64,000 nucleotides of DNA from Aquitalea magnusonii. Lineage in GTDB: Bacteria; Pseudomonadota; Gammaproteobacteria; Burkholderiales; Chromobacteriaceae. Location of the stretch: the NCBI RefSeq assembly GCF_002217795.2, contig NZ_AP018823.1, positions 2,604,001 to 2,668,000 of the forward strand, in the 5' to 3' direction. Positions 9,408 through 18,626 of the stretch are shown piece after piece. The position numbers were made by a program, and so were the translations under genes. Every line of letters starts with the position of its first letter. Within the stretch, counting starts at the first letter, position 1. The notes under the pieces are model-generated. The model searched no databases. It had not been told where the DNA came from and saw nothing but the letters and a program-made list of their open reading frames with translations.

Positions 9408-10409
9408 TTATTCAAATAGGCCAGCTTTATACAAAGACTCGGCCAAAAGAACGCAATTGAGGGCGGCACCAACACGAACATTGTCAGCACTGAGCCAAAA
9501 ACTGAGCGTCTTTCCGGTCTTGCGCAAACGGCTAATCCAGACACCGTCATTACCGGTTGCCTCCATTGGCGTGATATAGCCACCATGCTGCTCGGCGGCA
9601 ATCAATTGCAATCCTGCCGCCAACAGGCGATTACGTACTTGCACCAGATCAATATCCTCTTCAACCTCCAGTGATACTGCCCAGGCATGGCCAAAAAATA
9701 CCGGCACACGCACACAACTGGCTTCTACCTGCAGCGCCGGCTGCTGCAACAGGCGACGCAATTCATTCACCACGGAGTGCTCTTCTTCGGAAACACCGTC
9801 TTCATCAAGCTGACCGATCTGCGGCAGCACATTAAAGGCAATGCGCTTGGCAAAAACGTTATTTTCCGACTCGCGCTGCGAGAATAAGGCAGTCGTCTGT
9901 TCTGCCAGTTCTTCCAGCGCCTTCTGCCCTGCGCCGGATACCGACTGATAAGTGGCAACCGTCAGGCGACGCGGCTGCAGGGGCAGCAAGGGGCGCAAGG
10001 CCATGGCCAAGGGTGTGACCGTGCAATTGGGTGCCGCCACCAGCGCCCCCGCCTCCAGTCCTGCCAATTGATCGCCATTGACCGACGGTATCACCAGCGG
10101 CACTTCCGCATCCAGCCGGTAGGCATCGCTGAAGTCAATTACCGTGACGCCTGCGGCGCGGGCTTGTGGTACATATTCGCGCGCCACATCGCTGCCAGCG
10201 ACAAAAATGGCCAGCGCCACATTCTCGAAACCGAATTCGTCCAGTTGGCGGATGTCCAGTTCCAGATTGCCATAGCTGACGGTTGACGCCTCATGCTCCG
10301 GGCCATCCACGGCAAACACCCGCTCAGCCGGGAACTGGCGCTCGGCCAGCAGTTCGAGAACAGATTGGCCAACCAGGCCAGCGGCACCTACCACAGCAAG
10401 CTGCATCAT
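9408..10409 (-). CDS. usg: USG-1-like aspartate-semialdehyde dehydrogenase paralogue
   Basis: Member of the semialdehyde dehydrogenase superfamily, in the USG-1 branch whose function is not firmly established. The protein has 333 residues. The N-terminal NADP-binding motif is VVGAAGLVGQSVLELL. The nucleophile position is kept (Cys129 in AAPNCTVTPLAMAL), as is a C-terminal dehydrogenase domain. The start ATG follows AAGGA by 9 bases; a TTG three codons earlier is less likely. It sits directly after the true asd and before fimV, exactly as in Pseudomonas, so it is an old paralogue, not a recent duplicate. Confidence 0.85.
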   Translation of the reverse strand: MMQLAVVGAAGLVGQSVLELLAERQFPAERVFAVDGPEHEASTVSYGNLELDIRQLDEFGFENVALAIFVAGSDVAREYVPQARAAGVTVIDFSDAYRLDAEVPLVIPSVNGDQLAGLEAGALVAAPNCTVTPLAMALRPLLPLQPRRLTVATYQSVSGAGQKALEELAEQTTALFSQRESENNVFAKRIAFNVLPQIGQLDEDGVSEEEHSVVNELRRLLQQPALQVEASCVRVPVFFGHAWAVSLEVEEDIDLVQVRNRLLAAGLQLIAAEQHGGYITPMEATGNDGVWISRLRKTGKTLSFWLSADNVRVGAALNCVLLAESLYKAGLFE

Positions 10410-10456
10410 CCGAATCAATCCTTACATTCCAGAAAAAAGCTGATTTTAACTCAGCC

Positions 10457-10487
10457 AAAAGCAAAGGGCGCAAAATGCGCCCTTTGC
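10457..10487 (-). terminator. Terminator after asd
   Basis: A perfect 11-bp stem GCAAAGGGCGC / GCGCCCTTTGC with a 5-base loop is followed on the minus strand by TTTT. It lies between asd and usg. Confidence 0.78.
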
Positions 10488-10545
10488 AGTGTAGTCGATT
10501 CCGGCTAGCTGCCAGATAAAAGCGTATCGACCATTTTACCCCGAA

Positions 10546-11652
10546 TCAGCGTTCGATGAGGATGCGCAGCATGCGGCGCAGCGGTTCGGCCGCGCCCCAC
10601 AGCAACTGATCACCAATCACGAAAGCGGACAGGTACTCACCACCCATGTTCAGCTTGCGTACGCGGCCCACGCCAACTTCCAGGCCACCGGTGATGGCGG
10701 CCGGGGTCAGTTCCTTGACGCTGATTTCGCGGTCGTTCGGCACCCATTTCACCCAGTCGTTGCCAGACTTGATGATGGCTTCGATCTCTTCCAGCGGCAG
10801 GTCTTTCTTCAGCTTCACGGTCAGTGCCAGGCTATGGCAGCGCATGGCGCCGATGCGCACGCACAGGCCATCCACCGGTATGGTGGCATCGGTGCCCAGA
10901 ATCTTGTTGACCTCAGCCTGGCCCTTCCACTCTTCCTTGGACTGGCCGTTGTCCAGCTGCTTGTCGATCCAGGGGATCAGACCACCAGCCAGCGGCGCGC
11001 CGAAGAATTCGGTCGGCACGTCTTCGCGGATGGCAGCAGCCACCTTGCGGTCGATCTCCAGAATGGCGGACGACGGGGTAGCCAGTTCGTCGGCCACGGC
11101 AGCGTGTACCACACCCATGCCCTTGATCAGTTCGCGCATGTGGTTGGCACCACCGCCGGAAGCTGCCTGGTAGGTCATGGAGGAAACCCATTCCACCAGA
11201 CCTTCACGGAACAGGCCGCCCATGCCCATCAGCATGATGGAGTTGGTACAGTTGCCACCGATGTAATCTTTCACGCCCTTGGCCAGTGCGCTGTCGATCA
11301 CATTGCGGTTGACCGGGTCCAGCACGATGACGGCATCGTCAGCCATGCGCAGGGTGGAAGCGGCGTCGATCCAGTAGCCAGTCCAGCCGGCGGCACGCAG
11401 TTTCGGATAGATGTCGCTGGTGTAATCGCCGCCCTGACAGGTGACAATGGCATCCATTGCCTTCAGTTCGTCGATGTTCTTGGCGTCTTTCAGTGCCGGT
11501 ACATCACGGCCGATGTCCGGGCCTTTGCCGCCGACATTGGAAGTGGTGAAGAACACCGGTTCGTTGATGACAGCGAAATCGTTCTCTTCACGCATACGTT
11601 GCATCAGCACGGAACCAACCATGCCGCGCCAGCCTACAAAGCCTACTTTCAC
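10546..11652 (-). CDS. asd: Aspartate-semialdehyde dehydrogenase
   Basis: NADPH-dependent reduction of aspartyl phosphate to aspartate semialdehyde, the branch point to lysine, diaminopimelate, methionine and threonine. The protein has 368 residues, the length of the Gram-negative enzyme. It begins [20 protein letters not shown] (NADP-binding loop), and the active-site cysteine is Cys135 in [11 protein letters not shown]. The start codon is GTG, preceded by AGGAG with 6 bases between. It lies downstream of leuB on the same strand across a 142-bp gap. Confidence 0.97.
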   Translation of the reverse strand: MKVGFVGWRGMVGSVLMQRMREENDFAVINEPVFFTTSNVGGKGPDIGRDVPALKDAKNIDELKAMDAIVTCQGGDYTSDIYPKLRAAGWTGYWIDAASTLRMADDAVIVLDPVNRNVIDSALAKGVKDYIGGNCTNSIMLMGMGGLFREGLVEWVSSMTYQAASGGGANHMRELIKGMGVVHAAVADELATPSSAILEIDRKVAAAIREDVPTEFFGAPLAGGLIPWIDKQLDNGQSKEEWKGQAEVNKILGTDATIPVDGLCVRIGAMRCHSLALTVKLKKDLPLEEIEAIIKSGNDWVKWVPNDREISVKELTPAAITGGLEVGVGRVRKLNMGGEYLSAFVIGDQLLWGAAEPLRRMLRILIER

Positions 11653-11794
11653 GGGTTTCTCCTGGGATCTGTCTCTAAAGTTGCGATTGGCCCGTTAACG
11701 CAAGCGCCAGCGGGCCAAGTATTTTTATTACCCCATTGTGCAGCGCGATAGCGCAGGTGGCAATGGGGTCAACCCTATCAGGGTGAAGTTTTTT

Positions 11795-12859
11795 TTACAG
11801 CGCTGCCACCACTGCGTCACCCATGCCGGAGCAGCTGACTTTCTGGCAGCCGGCTTCAAAGATGTCGCCAGTGCGGTAGCCTTGGGCCAGTACGGTCTTG
11901 ACCGCATTTTCCACGCGCTGGGCGGCTTCTTCCTGGGCGAAGGTGTAGCGCAGCATCATGGCGGCAGACAGGATGGTGGCCAGCGGATTGGCCAGGTTCT
12001 TGCCGGCGATGTCCGGTGCGGAACCGTGCGAAGGCTCGTACAGGCCCTTGTTGTTCTGGTCCAGCGAGGCCGACGGCAGCATGCCGATGGAGCCGGTGAG
12101 CATGGAGGCTTCGTCGGACAGGATGTCGCCAAAGATGTTGCCAGTCACCATCACGTCGAACTGCTTGGGGTTGCGCACCAGCTGCATGGCGGCATTGTCC
12201 ACATACATGTGGCTCAGCTCTACCTGCGGGTATTCGCGCGCCACGTCGATCATGATTTCTTTCCAGAACTCGGTGGTTTCCAGCACATTGGCCTTGTCGA
12301 CCGAACACAGCTTCTTGTTGCGCTTCATGGCAATGCCGAAGGCAACGTGAGCGATGCGGCGCACTTCGCTTTCGCTGTAGCGCATGGTGTTGAAGGCTTC
12401 GCGCTCGCCCTGTTCGTTCACACCCATGCCACGCGGCTGACCAAAGTAGATGTCACCGGTGAGTTCGCGCACGATCATGATGTCCAGACCCGACACCACT
12501 TCCGGCTTCAGGGTGGAGGCATTGGCCAGTTCCGGGTACAGGATGGCCGGACGCAGGTTGGCAAACAGGTTCAGGTCCTTGCGGATGGCCAGCAGACCGC
12601 GCTCGGGACGCAGCGGGCGATCCAGCGTGTCGTATTGCGGGCCGCCTACCGCGCCGAGCAGCACGGCGTCGGCTGCACGGCACAGTTTCTGGGTGAATTC
12701 CGGATACGGCACGCCATAGGCGTCATAGCCGGCACCGCCCAGCGGGGCTTCTTCCAGCTCGATCGGCAGGCCGTCCTGACGCAGTACATCCAGCACGCGA
12801 CGTGCCTGGGCAATGATTTCCGGACCAATGCCGTCACCCGGCAATACGGCGATTTTCAT
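11795..12859 (-). CDS. leuB: 3-isopropylmalate dehydrogenase
   Basis: NAD-dependent oxidative decarboxylation of 3-isopropylmalate in leucine synthesis. The protein has 354 residues. It begins [15 protein letters not shown], and the substrate-binding arginine cluster is visible in [16 protein letters not shown] and in [11 protein letters not shown]. Catalytic Lys and Asp lie in [14 protein letters not shown] and in the later [14 protein letters not shown] segment ([18 protein letters not shown]). The ATG follows AAAGGA. It is the last leu gene, 44 bp after the methyltransferase. Confidence 0.97.
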   Translation of the reverse strand: MKIAVLPGDGIGPEIIAQARRVLDVLRQDGLPIELEEAPLGGAGYDAYGVPYPEFTQKLCRAADAVLLGAVGGPQYDTLDRPLRPERGLLAIRKDLNLFANLRPAILYPELANASTLKPEVVSGLDIMIVRELTGDIYFGQPRGMGVNEQGEREAFNTMRYSESEVRRIAHVAFGIAMKRNKKLCSVDKANVLETTEFWKEIMIDVAREYPQVELSHMYVDNAAMQLVRNPKQFDVMVTGNIFGDILSDEASMLTGSIGMLPSASLDQNNKGLYEPSHGSAPDIAGKNLANPLATILSAAMMLRYTFAQEEAAQRVENAVKTVLAQGYRTGDIFEAGCQKVSCSGMGDAVVAAL

Positions 12860-12903
12860 GATTTATCCTTTGCTGTCTCTGATTACTGAGTATTTTGAAA
12901 TCT

Positions 12904-13665
12904 TCACGCTGCCCACAGTACGATCACGTCGACGGTAAAGCTGCCATCGGCCTCGATGGCGTAGTAGTCGCGCACTTCCTGCCCCACCGACTGCTGCAGC
13001 AGGCGAATGGCCTCGCGCATGGTTTGCGGTGTGCGCATGCGTTCCACCCATACGCCAAATTCCAGCCGCAGCTTTTGCCGCGTCACCTGCTGCACTTGCC
13101 AGCCGGCACCGCTCAACGCGGCCAGCCATTCGGCCATGGCGTAGTTGTGGACATGGCTGGTATCGCGCAGCACTTCCACTGCTTGCAGATAGGTATCCAG
13201 CAGCGGCTGGCCGGGCGACATCACGTCGATGAAGGCAAGCTTGCCACCGGGTTTGAGCACCCGGCGCGCCTCGCGCAGCGCCAGGCCCAGATCGCCCCAG
13301 TGGTGGGCGGAGTAGCGGCTGAACACAAAGTCGAATTCGCCATCGGCAAATGGGAGTTGTTCGGCCGCGCCTTGCCGGGTGGTGAGCGTGCCCAGGCCAC
13401 GGGATGCCGCCTCGTCCGCCACTACCTGCAGCATGCTGGCGGACAAGTCGTAGGCCACCACGCTGGCGGCGTGTTCGGCCAACTGGAAGCTGACATGGCC
13501 GGCACCGCAGCCCAGGTCCAGCACCCGCGCTGCGCCGTGCTCGCGCACGGCTTGCTGTAGCTGGGCAAACTCCGCGCCCTGGGCGTGTACCTGGCTGTGC
13601 AGGTAGGCCGCGGCCTGGGCACCGAATTGTTGCTGGACGTGTTCTGCGTGTGCGCTCTGGCTCAT
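12904..13665 (-). CDS. Class I SAM-dependent methyltransferase in the leu cluster
   Basis: Predicted cytoplasmic SAM-dependent methyltransferase of the UbiE/small-molecule type (methyltransferase 11 fold), substrate unknown. The protein has 253 residues. SAM motif I is VLDLGCGAGHVSFQLA (about residues 46-61), the acidic motif II appears in VVAYDLSASML, and the post-I segment FDFVFSRYSAHHW is typical. The start MSQSAHAEHVQQQFG has AGGAG upstream; the frame extends further but into leuD. A methyltransferase at this place between leuD and leuB is also found in pseudomonads, so it is conserved, though a link to leucine synthesis is unproven. Confidence 0.88.
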   Translation of the reverse strand: MSQSAHAEHVQQQFGAQAAAYLHSQVHAQGAEFAQLQQAVREHGAARVLDLGCGAGHVSFQLAEHAASVVAYDLSASMLQVVADEAASRGLGTLTTRQGAAEQLPFADGEFDFVFSRYSAHHWGDLGLALREARRVLKPGGKLAFIDVMSPGQPLLDTYLQAVEVLRDTSHVHNYAMAEWLAALSGAGWQVQQVTRQKLRLEFGVWVERMRTPQTMREAIRLLQQSVGQEVRDYYAIEADGSFTVDVIVLWAA

Positions 13666-13678
13666 GTCATTCTCCTGT

Positions 13679-14323
13679 TCAGGCCTGGTGGAACAACCAG
13701 GGCTGGGACTGGCGGCGGGCCGCCTCGTAAGATTTGATTTCTTCCGCGTGCTGCAAGGTAAGGCCGATTTCATCCAGACCACCCAGCAGGCAGTGCTTGC
13801 GGTGCTCGGTGATGTCAAAGGCAAACGACTGGCCGGACGGGGTGGTGATGGTCTGCGCTTGCAGATCCACCGTCAGGCGGTAGCCTTCGCTGGCTTCGCA
13901 TTCGCGGAACAGCTGATCCACCACTTCAGCCGGCTGCACAATGGGCAACAGGCCGTTCTTGTAGCAGTTGTTGAAGAAGATGTCGGCAAAGCTGGGCGCG
14001 ATCACCACGCGGAAGCCCTGGTCGTCCAGCGCCCACGGTGCGTGTTCGCGGCTGGAACCACAGCCGAAGTTTTCACGCGCCAGCAGCACTTGCGCACCGG
14101 CGTAGCGCGGGAAGTTGAGCACAAAGTCGGGGTTCAGCGGGCGCTTGCTGTTGTCCATGCCCGGTTCGCCGTGGTCCAGATAGCGCCACTCGTCAAACAG
14201 GTTGGGACCAAAGCCGGAGCGCTTGATCGACTTGAGAAACTGCTTGGGGATGATCGCGTCGGTATCGACATTGGCACGATCAAGCGGACAAACCAGTCCA
14301 CTCAGGGTAGTAAATGCTTTCAT
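13679..14323 (-). CDS. leuD: 3-isopropylmalate dehydratase small subunit
   Basis: Small (swivel) subunit of the aconitase-like isopropylmalate isomerase; it pairs with LeuC. The protein has 214 residues from the ATG, with a GTG one codon earlier as the alternative. Family signatures are [21 protein letters not shown] at the N terminus and the [13 protein letters not shown] motif near residues 75-87. It lies 83 bp after the small entericidin gene and 14 bp before the methyltransferase. Confidence 0.96.
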   Translation of the reverse strand: MKAFTTLSGLVCPLDRANVDTDAIIPKQFLKSIKRSGFGPNLFDEWRYLDHGEPGMDNSKRPLNPDFVLNFPRYAGAQVLLARENFGCGSSREHAPWALDDQGFRVVIAPSFADIFFNNCYKNGLLPIVQPAEVVDQLFRECEASEGYRLTVDLQAQTITTPSGQSFAFDITEHRKHCLLGGLDEIGLTLQHAEEIKSYEAARRQSQPWLFHQA

Positions 14324-14406
14324 CACTATGCCATTTCACGGGCTGCACGGCCCATCGCTTTTGTTCGGCAGGGCGGAGCAAGGAGCTGCTCCGCGCTTTG
14401 ACCAAT

Positions 14407-14544
14407 CTACAATTTGTTGGAAACATCCTTGGCGGCGTTTTCTATCGCCTGCCCGCCCTTGGAAACATCCTGACCTACGCCACGTATGGTATTGCAGGCG
14501 GTGAGGGCCACTGTCGCCAGCACAATCAGCATCAACTGTTTCAT
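14407..14544 (-). CDS. Entericidin A/B-family small lipoprotein
   Basis: A 45-residue protein: signal peptide [17 protein letters not shown] with lipobox LTAC and Cys17 as the lipidated residue, then a mature part starting [14 protein letters not shown] and ending [10 protein letters not shown]. This is the entericidin pattern (C-N-T-x-R-G-x-G-x-D, amphipathic helix). Entericidins are small membrane-anchored lipoproteins linked to envelope stress and a proposed toxin/antidote pair; here only one copy is seen. GAGGAG precedes the ATG. It lies between leuC (19 bp) and leuD in the same direction, so it is probably co-transcribed with the leu genes. Confidence 0.85.
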   Translation of the reverse strand: MKQLMLIVLATVALTACNTIRGVGQDVSKGGQAIENAAKDVSNKL

Positions 14545-14563
14545 ATCGAGACTCCTCTGGTGG

Positions 14564-15970
14564 TTACAGGCTACGGATATCAACAAAATGGCCGGTCACC
14601 CCTGCCGCAGCCGCCATGGCCGGGCTGACCAGATGGGTACGCCCACCCTGCCCCTGGCGGCCTTCGAAGTTGCGGTTGGAGGTGGAGGCGCAACGCTCGC
14701 CCGGTTGCAGGCGGTCGGCATTCATGGCCAGGCACATGGAGCAACCCGGCTCGCGCCATTCGAAACCTGCCGCGATGAAAATCTTGTCCAGCCCTTCGGC
14801 TTCGGCCTGCGCCTTCACCAGGCCGGAACCCGGCACCACAAGCACTTGCTTCACACTGGCTGCCTTTTTACGGCCACGCGCTACCGCAGCGGCTTCACGC
14901 AGGTCTTCAATGCGGGAATTGGTACAGGAACCGATAAACACGATGTCGACCGGAATGTCTTTCACCGGGGTATTGGCGGTCAGACCCATATAGGCCAGCG
15001 CGCGTTCAATACTGCCCTTCTTCACCGGGTCGGCTTCGGCAGCCGGGTCTGGCACGATGCCGTCGATATCGGTCACCATTTCCGGCGAGGTGCCCCAGGT
15101 CACTTGTGGCTTGATGTCGCTGGCTTCCAGTTCAACCACGGCGTCGAAATGCGCGCCTTCATCGGAATGCAGGGTGTTCCAGTAAGCCACGGCAGCATCC
15201 CACTGCGCGCCGGTGGGGGCAAACGGACGGCCCTTGACGTAGTCGATGGTCTTTTCATCCACCGCCACCATGCCGGAACGGGCACCGGCTTCGATGGCCA
15301 TATTGCACAAGGTCATGCGGCCTTCCATCGACAGGCTGCGAATGGCCTCGCCACCGAACTCGATGGCATAGCCGGTACCGCCGGCGGTGCCGATTTTTCC
15401 AATAATCGCCAGCGCCACGTCCTTGCCGGTAATGCCGGCAGGCAGCGGGCCATTCACCTTCACCAGCATGTTCTTGGACTTCTTGGCTACCAGGCACTGG
15501 GTGGCCATCACGTGTTCCACTTCCGAAGTGCCGATGCCGTGTGCCAGCGCACCGAAGGCACCGTGGGTGGAGGTGTGGCTGTCACCACAGACCACGGTCA
15601 TGCCCGGCAAGGTGGCGCCCTGTTCCGGCCCCATCACATGCACAATGCCCTGCCCCTTGTCTTTGAACGGGAAGTAAGCCAGCGCGCCAAAGGACTTGAT
15701 GTTGGCGTCCAGGGTTTCCACCTGCTGACGGGAGATCGGGTCCTTGATGCCTTCGTCCCAGTGATCGGTCGGGGTGTTGTGGTCGGCGGTGGATACCACC
15801 GAGTCCACACGCCACAGGCCGCGCCCGGCCAGTTTCAGGCCTTCAAAGGCTTGCGGGCTGGTGACTTCATGCACCAGGTGACGGTCGATATAAAGAAGAA
15901 CCGTGCCGTCGGCCTCTTCCCGCACTACATGGCTGGACCAGAGCTTGTCGTAAAGAGTTTGTGCTGTCAT
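14564..15970 (-). CDS. leuC: 3-isopropylmalate dehydratase large subunit
   Basis: Catalytic [4Fe-4S] subunit of isopropylmalate isomerase. The protein has 468 residues from [11 protein letters not shown], the family's usual length; the ATG follows CAGGAAG. Cluster ligands are visible as the Cys in [14 protein letters not shown] and the Cys-x2-Cys of [11 protein letters not shown]. The substrate-binding segment [22 protein letters not shown] is intact. It is the first gene of the leu cluster. No leucine-rich leader peptide was seen upstream, so classical attenuation is unlikely; control is not evident. Confidence 0.97.
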   Translation of the reverse strand: MTAQTLYDKLWSSHVVREEADGTVLLYIDRHLVHEVTSPQAFEGLKLAGRGLWRVDSVVSTADHNTPTDHWDEGIKDPISRQQVETLDANIKSFGALAYFPFKDKGQGIVHVMGPEQGATLPGMTVVCGDSHTSTHGAFGALAHGIGTSEVEHVMATQCLVAKKSKNMLVKVNGPLPAGITGKDVALAIIGKIGTAGGTGYAIEFGGEAIRSLSMEGRMTLCNMAIEAGARSGMVAVDEKTIDYVKGRPFAPTGAQWDAAVAYWNTLHSDEGAHFDAVVELEASDIKPQVTWGTSPEMVTDIDGIVPDPAAEADPVKKGSIERALAYMGLTANTPVKDIPVDIVFIGSCTNSRIEDLREAAAVARGRKKAASVKQVLVVPGSGLVKAQAEAEGLDKIFIAAGFEWREPGCSMCLAMNADRLQPGERCASTSNRNFEGRQGQGGRTHLVSPAMAAAAGVTGHFVDIRSL

Positions 15971-16138
15971 GGCTTCCTGCTCGTGAAATGGCGGTTGCAA
16001 CACCGCCGGTTTGCCGGATACAAGGCAGCCATTCTGTCACGCTGCTCACTACTGCTACAAGGCTGTCCTGACCGCCTTGGCCGTTGTGCGCCACAGAGTT
16101 CGGCTGCTGTTGGCACACATCATCGCGCAGCTTTTTTC

Positions 16139-16168
16139 CTAGTACAAGATAAGCGTTTATACTAGTAC
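16139..16168 (+). promoter_or_regulatory. Direct repeats over the probable promoter of the MmyB-type regulator
   Basis: CTAGTAC occurs at 16139-16145 and again at 16162-16168, start-to-start 23 bp (about two helical turns), each followed by NAG. A TATACT -10-like hexamer (16158-16163) overlaps the second repeat. The gene starts 43 bp downstream. This is a reasonable autoregulatory operator candidate, but no binding evidence exists here. Confidence 0.5.
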
Positions 16169-16210
16169 CAGCACTACCACGTTAAAGTGGAAACGCCATC
16201 AGGAATCCGC

Positions 16211-16990
16211 ATGAGCCAAAGCAAAACCACCAGCCCGCTGGGCGAATTCATCCGCGCCCATCGCGAACGGGTCAGCCCACAACAAGCCGGCCTGCCAGCG
16301 GGCAGCCGACGCCGTGCCAAGGGCTTGCGGCGCGAAGAAGTCGCCGCCCTGTGCGGCATCAGCCCCACCTGGCTGACCTGGATTGAACAGGGGCGCAGCC
16401 AGTCGGTATCCGCCCCCACCCTGTCACGTCTGGCCGATGCCCTGCTGCTGACCCATGCCGAGCGCGATTACCTGTTCAAGCTGGCCGGACTGAAAAACCC
16501 GCAGGACAGGCCTGTCGAACGCAATCCGCAATCGCGTCAGGCCTTGCGTGACGCGGTAGATGTCATCGGCGCTCCGGCTTACGTGCTGGATGCCAACTGG
16601 GATGCGCTGGCCTGGAATACGCTGGCGGCGGAATTGTTCAGTGGCTGGCTGGACCAGCCGCTGGCACGGCACAATTTGCTGGATTTCATGTTTTTGCGCA
16701 CCGAGTCACGTCAACTGGTGGAAGACTGGCCGGTACGGGCGCGGCGCATGGTGGCAGAGTTTCGCGCCGATGCGGGTGAGCGGCTGGAGGAAAACAGCAT
16801 CCGGCAATGGCTGGACACCCTGCGCCAGGGCAGCGCGGAATTCGATACGCTGTGGCAGCAGCATGACGTGCAAGGCCGCGAAGGCGGCGAACGCGCCTTC
16901 AACCATCCGCAACGCGGCCGTCTGGTGTATCAGCAACTGACGCTGAATCTGGCTGCAGCGCCGGAACTGAAGCTGATCATGCTGCTGTAG
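16211..16990 (+). CDS. MmyB-type helix-turn-helix transcriptional regulator
   Basis: XRE-family regulator with an N-terminal helix-turn-helix (residues about 5-80, including RAKGLRREEVAALCGISPTWLTWIEQGR) and a C-terminal MmyB-like ligand-binding domain (about 100-258, with APAYVLDANWDALAWN). Such proteins often control neighbouring transporters or oxidoreductases and may bind small hydrophobic ligands. The protein has 259 residues; the ATG is preceded by CAGGA, and an in-frame GTG eight codons upstream lacks a ribosome site. It is divergent from leuC and overlaps the MFS gene by 14 bp at the 3' end. Confidence 0.88.
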   Translation: MSQSKTTSPLGEFIRAHRERVSPQQAGLPAGSRRRAKGLRREEVAALCGISPTWLTWIEQGRSQSVSAPTLSRLADALLLTHAERDYLFKLAGLKNPQDRPVERNPQSRQALRDAVDVIGAPAYVLDANWDALAWNTLAAELFSGWLDQPLARHNLLDFMFLRTESRQLVEDWPVRARRMVAEFRADAGERLEENSIRQWLDTLRQGSAEFDTLWQQHDVQGREGGERAFNHPQRGRLVYQQLTLNLAAAPELKLIMLL

Positions 16991-18158
16991 GTTTGGCGCA
17001 GGGTTCCGGCCGCAACCAGCGCAGGCACACCAGCACGCCCAGCGCGGCAGCCACTACCGACATGCCAAACGTCGGCAACATGCCGCCGTGCGGCCACAAC
17101 AAACCGCCAACCAGCCCGCCGGAACTGCCGCCCACACCAAACGAGGCAATGATGTATAAGCCCTGCGCCCGGCCCTGGTGCTGCTGGGCAAACAGGCGGT
17201 GAATCAGCCCCACCGAAGTGGCATGGTGCAGGCCGAAGGTCAGCGCATGCATGCTTTGCGCCAGCACCGCCAGCACCGGCTGCTCCACCGCACAGGCAAT
17301 CAACACAAAGCGCAATACGGCGGTCAGCAGTGAAGCCAACATCAGCCGCTCCAGCGCAAAGCGACCCATGATGCGCGGCATCAGCAGGAACACCAGGATT
17401 TCGCTGATCACCCCCACCGACCACAACAAGCCGATGGCACCCTTGTCATAGCCGGCATGGCGCAGGCCGATGGAATAAAAAGTGTAATAAGGCCCGTGGG
17501 CATAAGCCATCAGGAAGCAACAGGCAAACAAGGCCAGTACGCGTGGCTGGCGCAAGGTCTGCCAGATCGGCCCGGCCGCTTGATGATGGCGAGGGTTGCT
17601 GACGTCCGGCACGAACCAGCCTGCCAACACGATGCATGCCAGCAACAGCAGCAAGGCCCAGGGCAGATTAGCCAGATGGATCAGGTCCAGCACATAGCCG
17701 CCCACCATGGACAGGCAGACAAAGCCGATGGAGCCCCACACCCGTACCCGGCTGTAGCGGCCCGGCTGGGCACGCGTGAGGTAGGCCGTGCTGGCTTCCA
17801 CCAGCGGCAAGGCCCCGGCCCAAAAGAAATGCGATACCGCCAGACTGGTGAAAATCCACCAGAAGCCATTACCCAGCCCCACCAGCGCAAAGGCCAATGC
17901 CGAACACAGCGAGGTGCTGATGATGATGGCCCGTCGCCGCCCTTGCCGGTCTGCCAGCCAGCCCCAGAAGCCGGGAGCCACGATACGCGCCAGCGTGGAC
18001 AGTGCCATCAGCACGGAAATCTGCAGTGCAGAGAATGACAGCGATTCCAGATACAAGCCCCAGAACGGGCCGAACAAGCCCTGAAAGGCGAAATAGGCAA
18101 AATAGAACAGCGCAAAAGGACGCAGGGAGGGCGCAGCAACAGCAGATGAGGCAGACAT
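16977..18158 (-). CDS. MFS transporter, HcaT/nucleoside-symporter-like branch
   Basis: Inner-membrane major-facilitator protein with about 12 hydrophobic helices. The 393-residue sequence resembles the 3-phenylpropionate transporter HcaT branch: FALFYFAYFAFQGLFGPFWGLYLE in helix 1, the loop GWLADRQGRRR between helices 2 and 3, and GRYSRVRVWGSIGFV in the middle. Substrate unknown. The start is uncertain; ATG and an upstream GTG both lack good ribosome sites. The gene converges on the MmyB-type regulator with a 14-bp overlap. Confidence 0.82.
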   Translation of the reverse strand: MSASSAVAAPSLRPFALFYFAYFAFQGLFGPFWGLYLESLSFSALQISVLMALSTLARIVAPGFWGWLADRQGRRRAIIISTSLCSALAFALVGLGNGFWWIFTSLAVSHFFWAGALPLVEASTAYLTRAQPGRYSRVRVWGSIGFVCLSMVGGYVLDLIHLANLPWALLLLLACIVLAGWFVPDVSNPRHHQAAGPIWQTLRQPRVLALFACCFLMAYAHGPYYTFYSIGLRHAGYDKGAIGLLWSVGVISEILVFLLMPRIMGRFALERLMLASLLTAVLRFVLIACAVEQPVLAVLAQSMHALTFGLHHATSVGLIHRLFAQQHQGRAQGLYIIASFGVGGSSGGLVGGLLWPHGGMLPTFGMSVVAAALGVLVCLRWLRPEPCAKPTAA

Positions 18159-18215
18159 CAATACACAATCAGATAAAGCTGCCACCGCCCGGCATCTGGA
18201 ACGGTGACATGGTCA

Positions 18216-18626
18216 TTACAGGGAGCCCTTGAAGCGGGAAATATCGCGCCGGGCTTTCTTGGTGGGACGGCCTTCGCCATGCGGGAAACTGGCATGTTCG
18301 GCCTTCAGCAGCAGCATGCGCTCTTCGCGCTCAGCCTTGCTCGCTTCGTCCTCCTGGTACATCAGCACGGCCTCCTTGGCCGGACGACGCTGGGTGGCCA
18401 ATTGCAGCACGGTAATGCGGTATTCCAGCTGGTTGATGCGCAGCAGCAGTTCATCCCCCTCGCGCACGATGCGCGAAGCCTTCACCCGCTCGCCATTCAC
18501 CAGCACCCGGCCCAGCTCCAGCGCCTCATGCGCCAGTTGGCGCGTCTTGTAAAAACGCGCCGCCCACAGCCATTTGTCCAGCCGCACCTTGCCGTCGTCT
18601 TCGTCCTGCTCACGCGGGCGGCTCAT
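18216..18626 (-). CDS. hslR: Heat shock protein 15 (S4-domain ribosome-associated protein)
   Basis: HslR/Hsp15 binds 50S subunits that carry nascent chains after translation has aborted, helping to recycle them. The 136-residue protein has the S4 RNA-binding domain near the N terminus (VRLDKWLWAARFYKTRQLA and VLVNGERVKASRIVREGDELLLR) and a basic tail (RPTKKARRDISRFK), as in the family. Its ATG overlaps the stop of the upstream FAA-family gene (ATGA), and no separate ribosome site is seen, so it is probably translationally coupled to it. Confidence 0.9.
   Translation of the reverse strand: MSRPREQDEDDGKVRLDKWLWAARFYKTRQLAHEALELGRVLVNGERVKASRIVREGDELLLRINQLEYRITVLQLATQRRPAKEAVLMYQEDEASKAEREERMLLLKAEHASFPHGEGRPTKKARRDISRFKGSL

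Noticed and set aside
15971..16138. Leucine leader peptide for attenuation of leuC
   Set aside because: No short open frame with clustered leucine codons plus a terminator/antiterminator pair was found.
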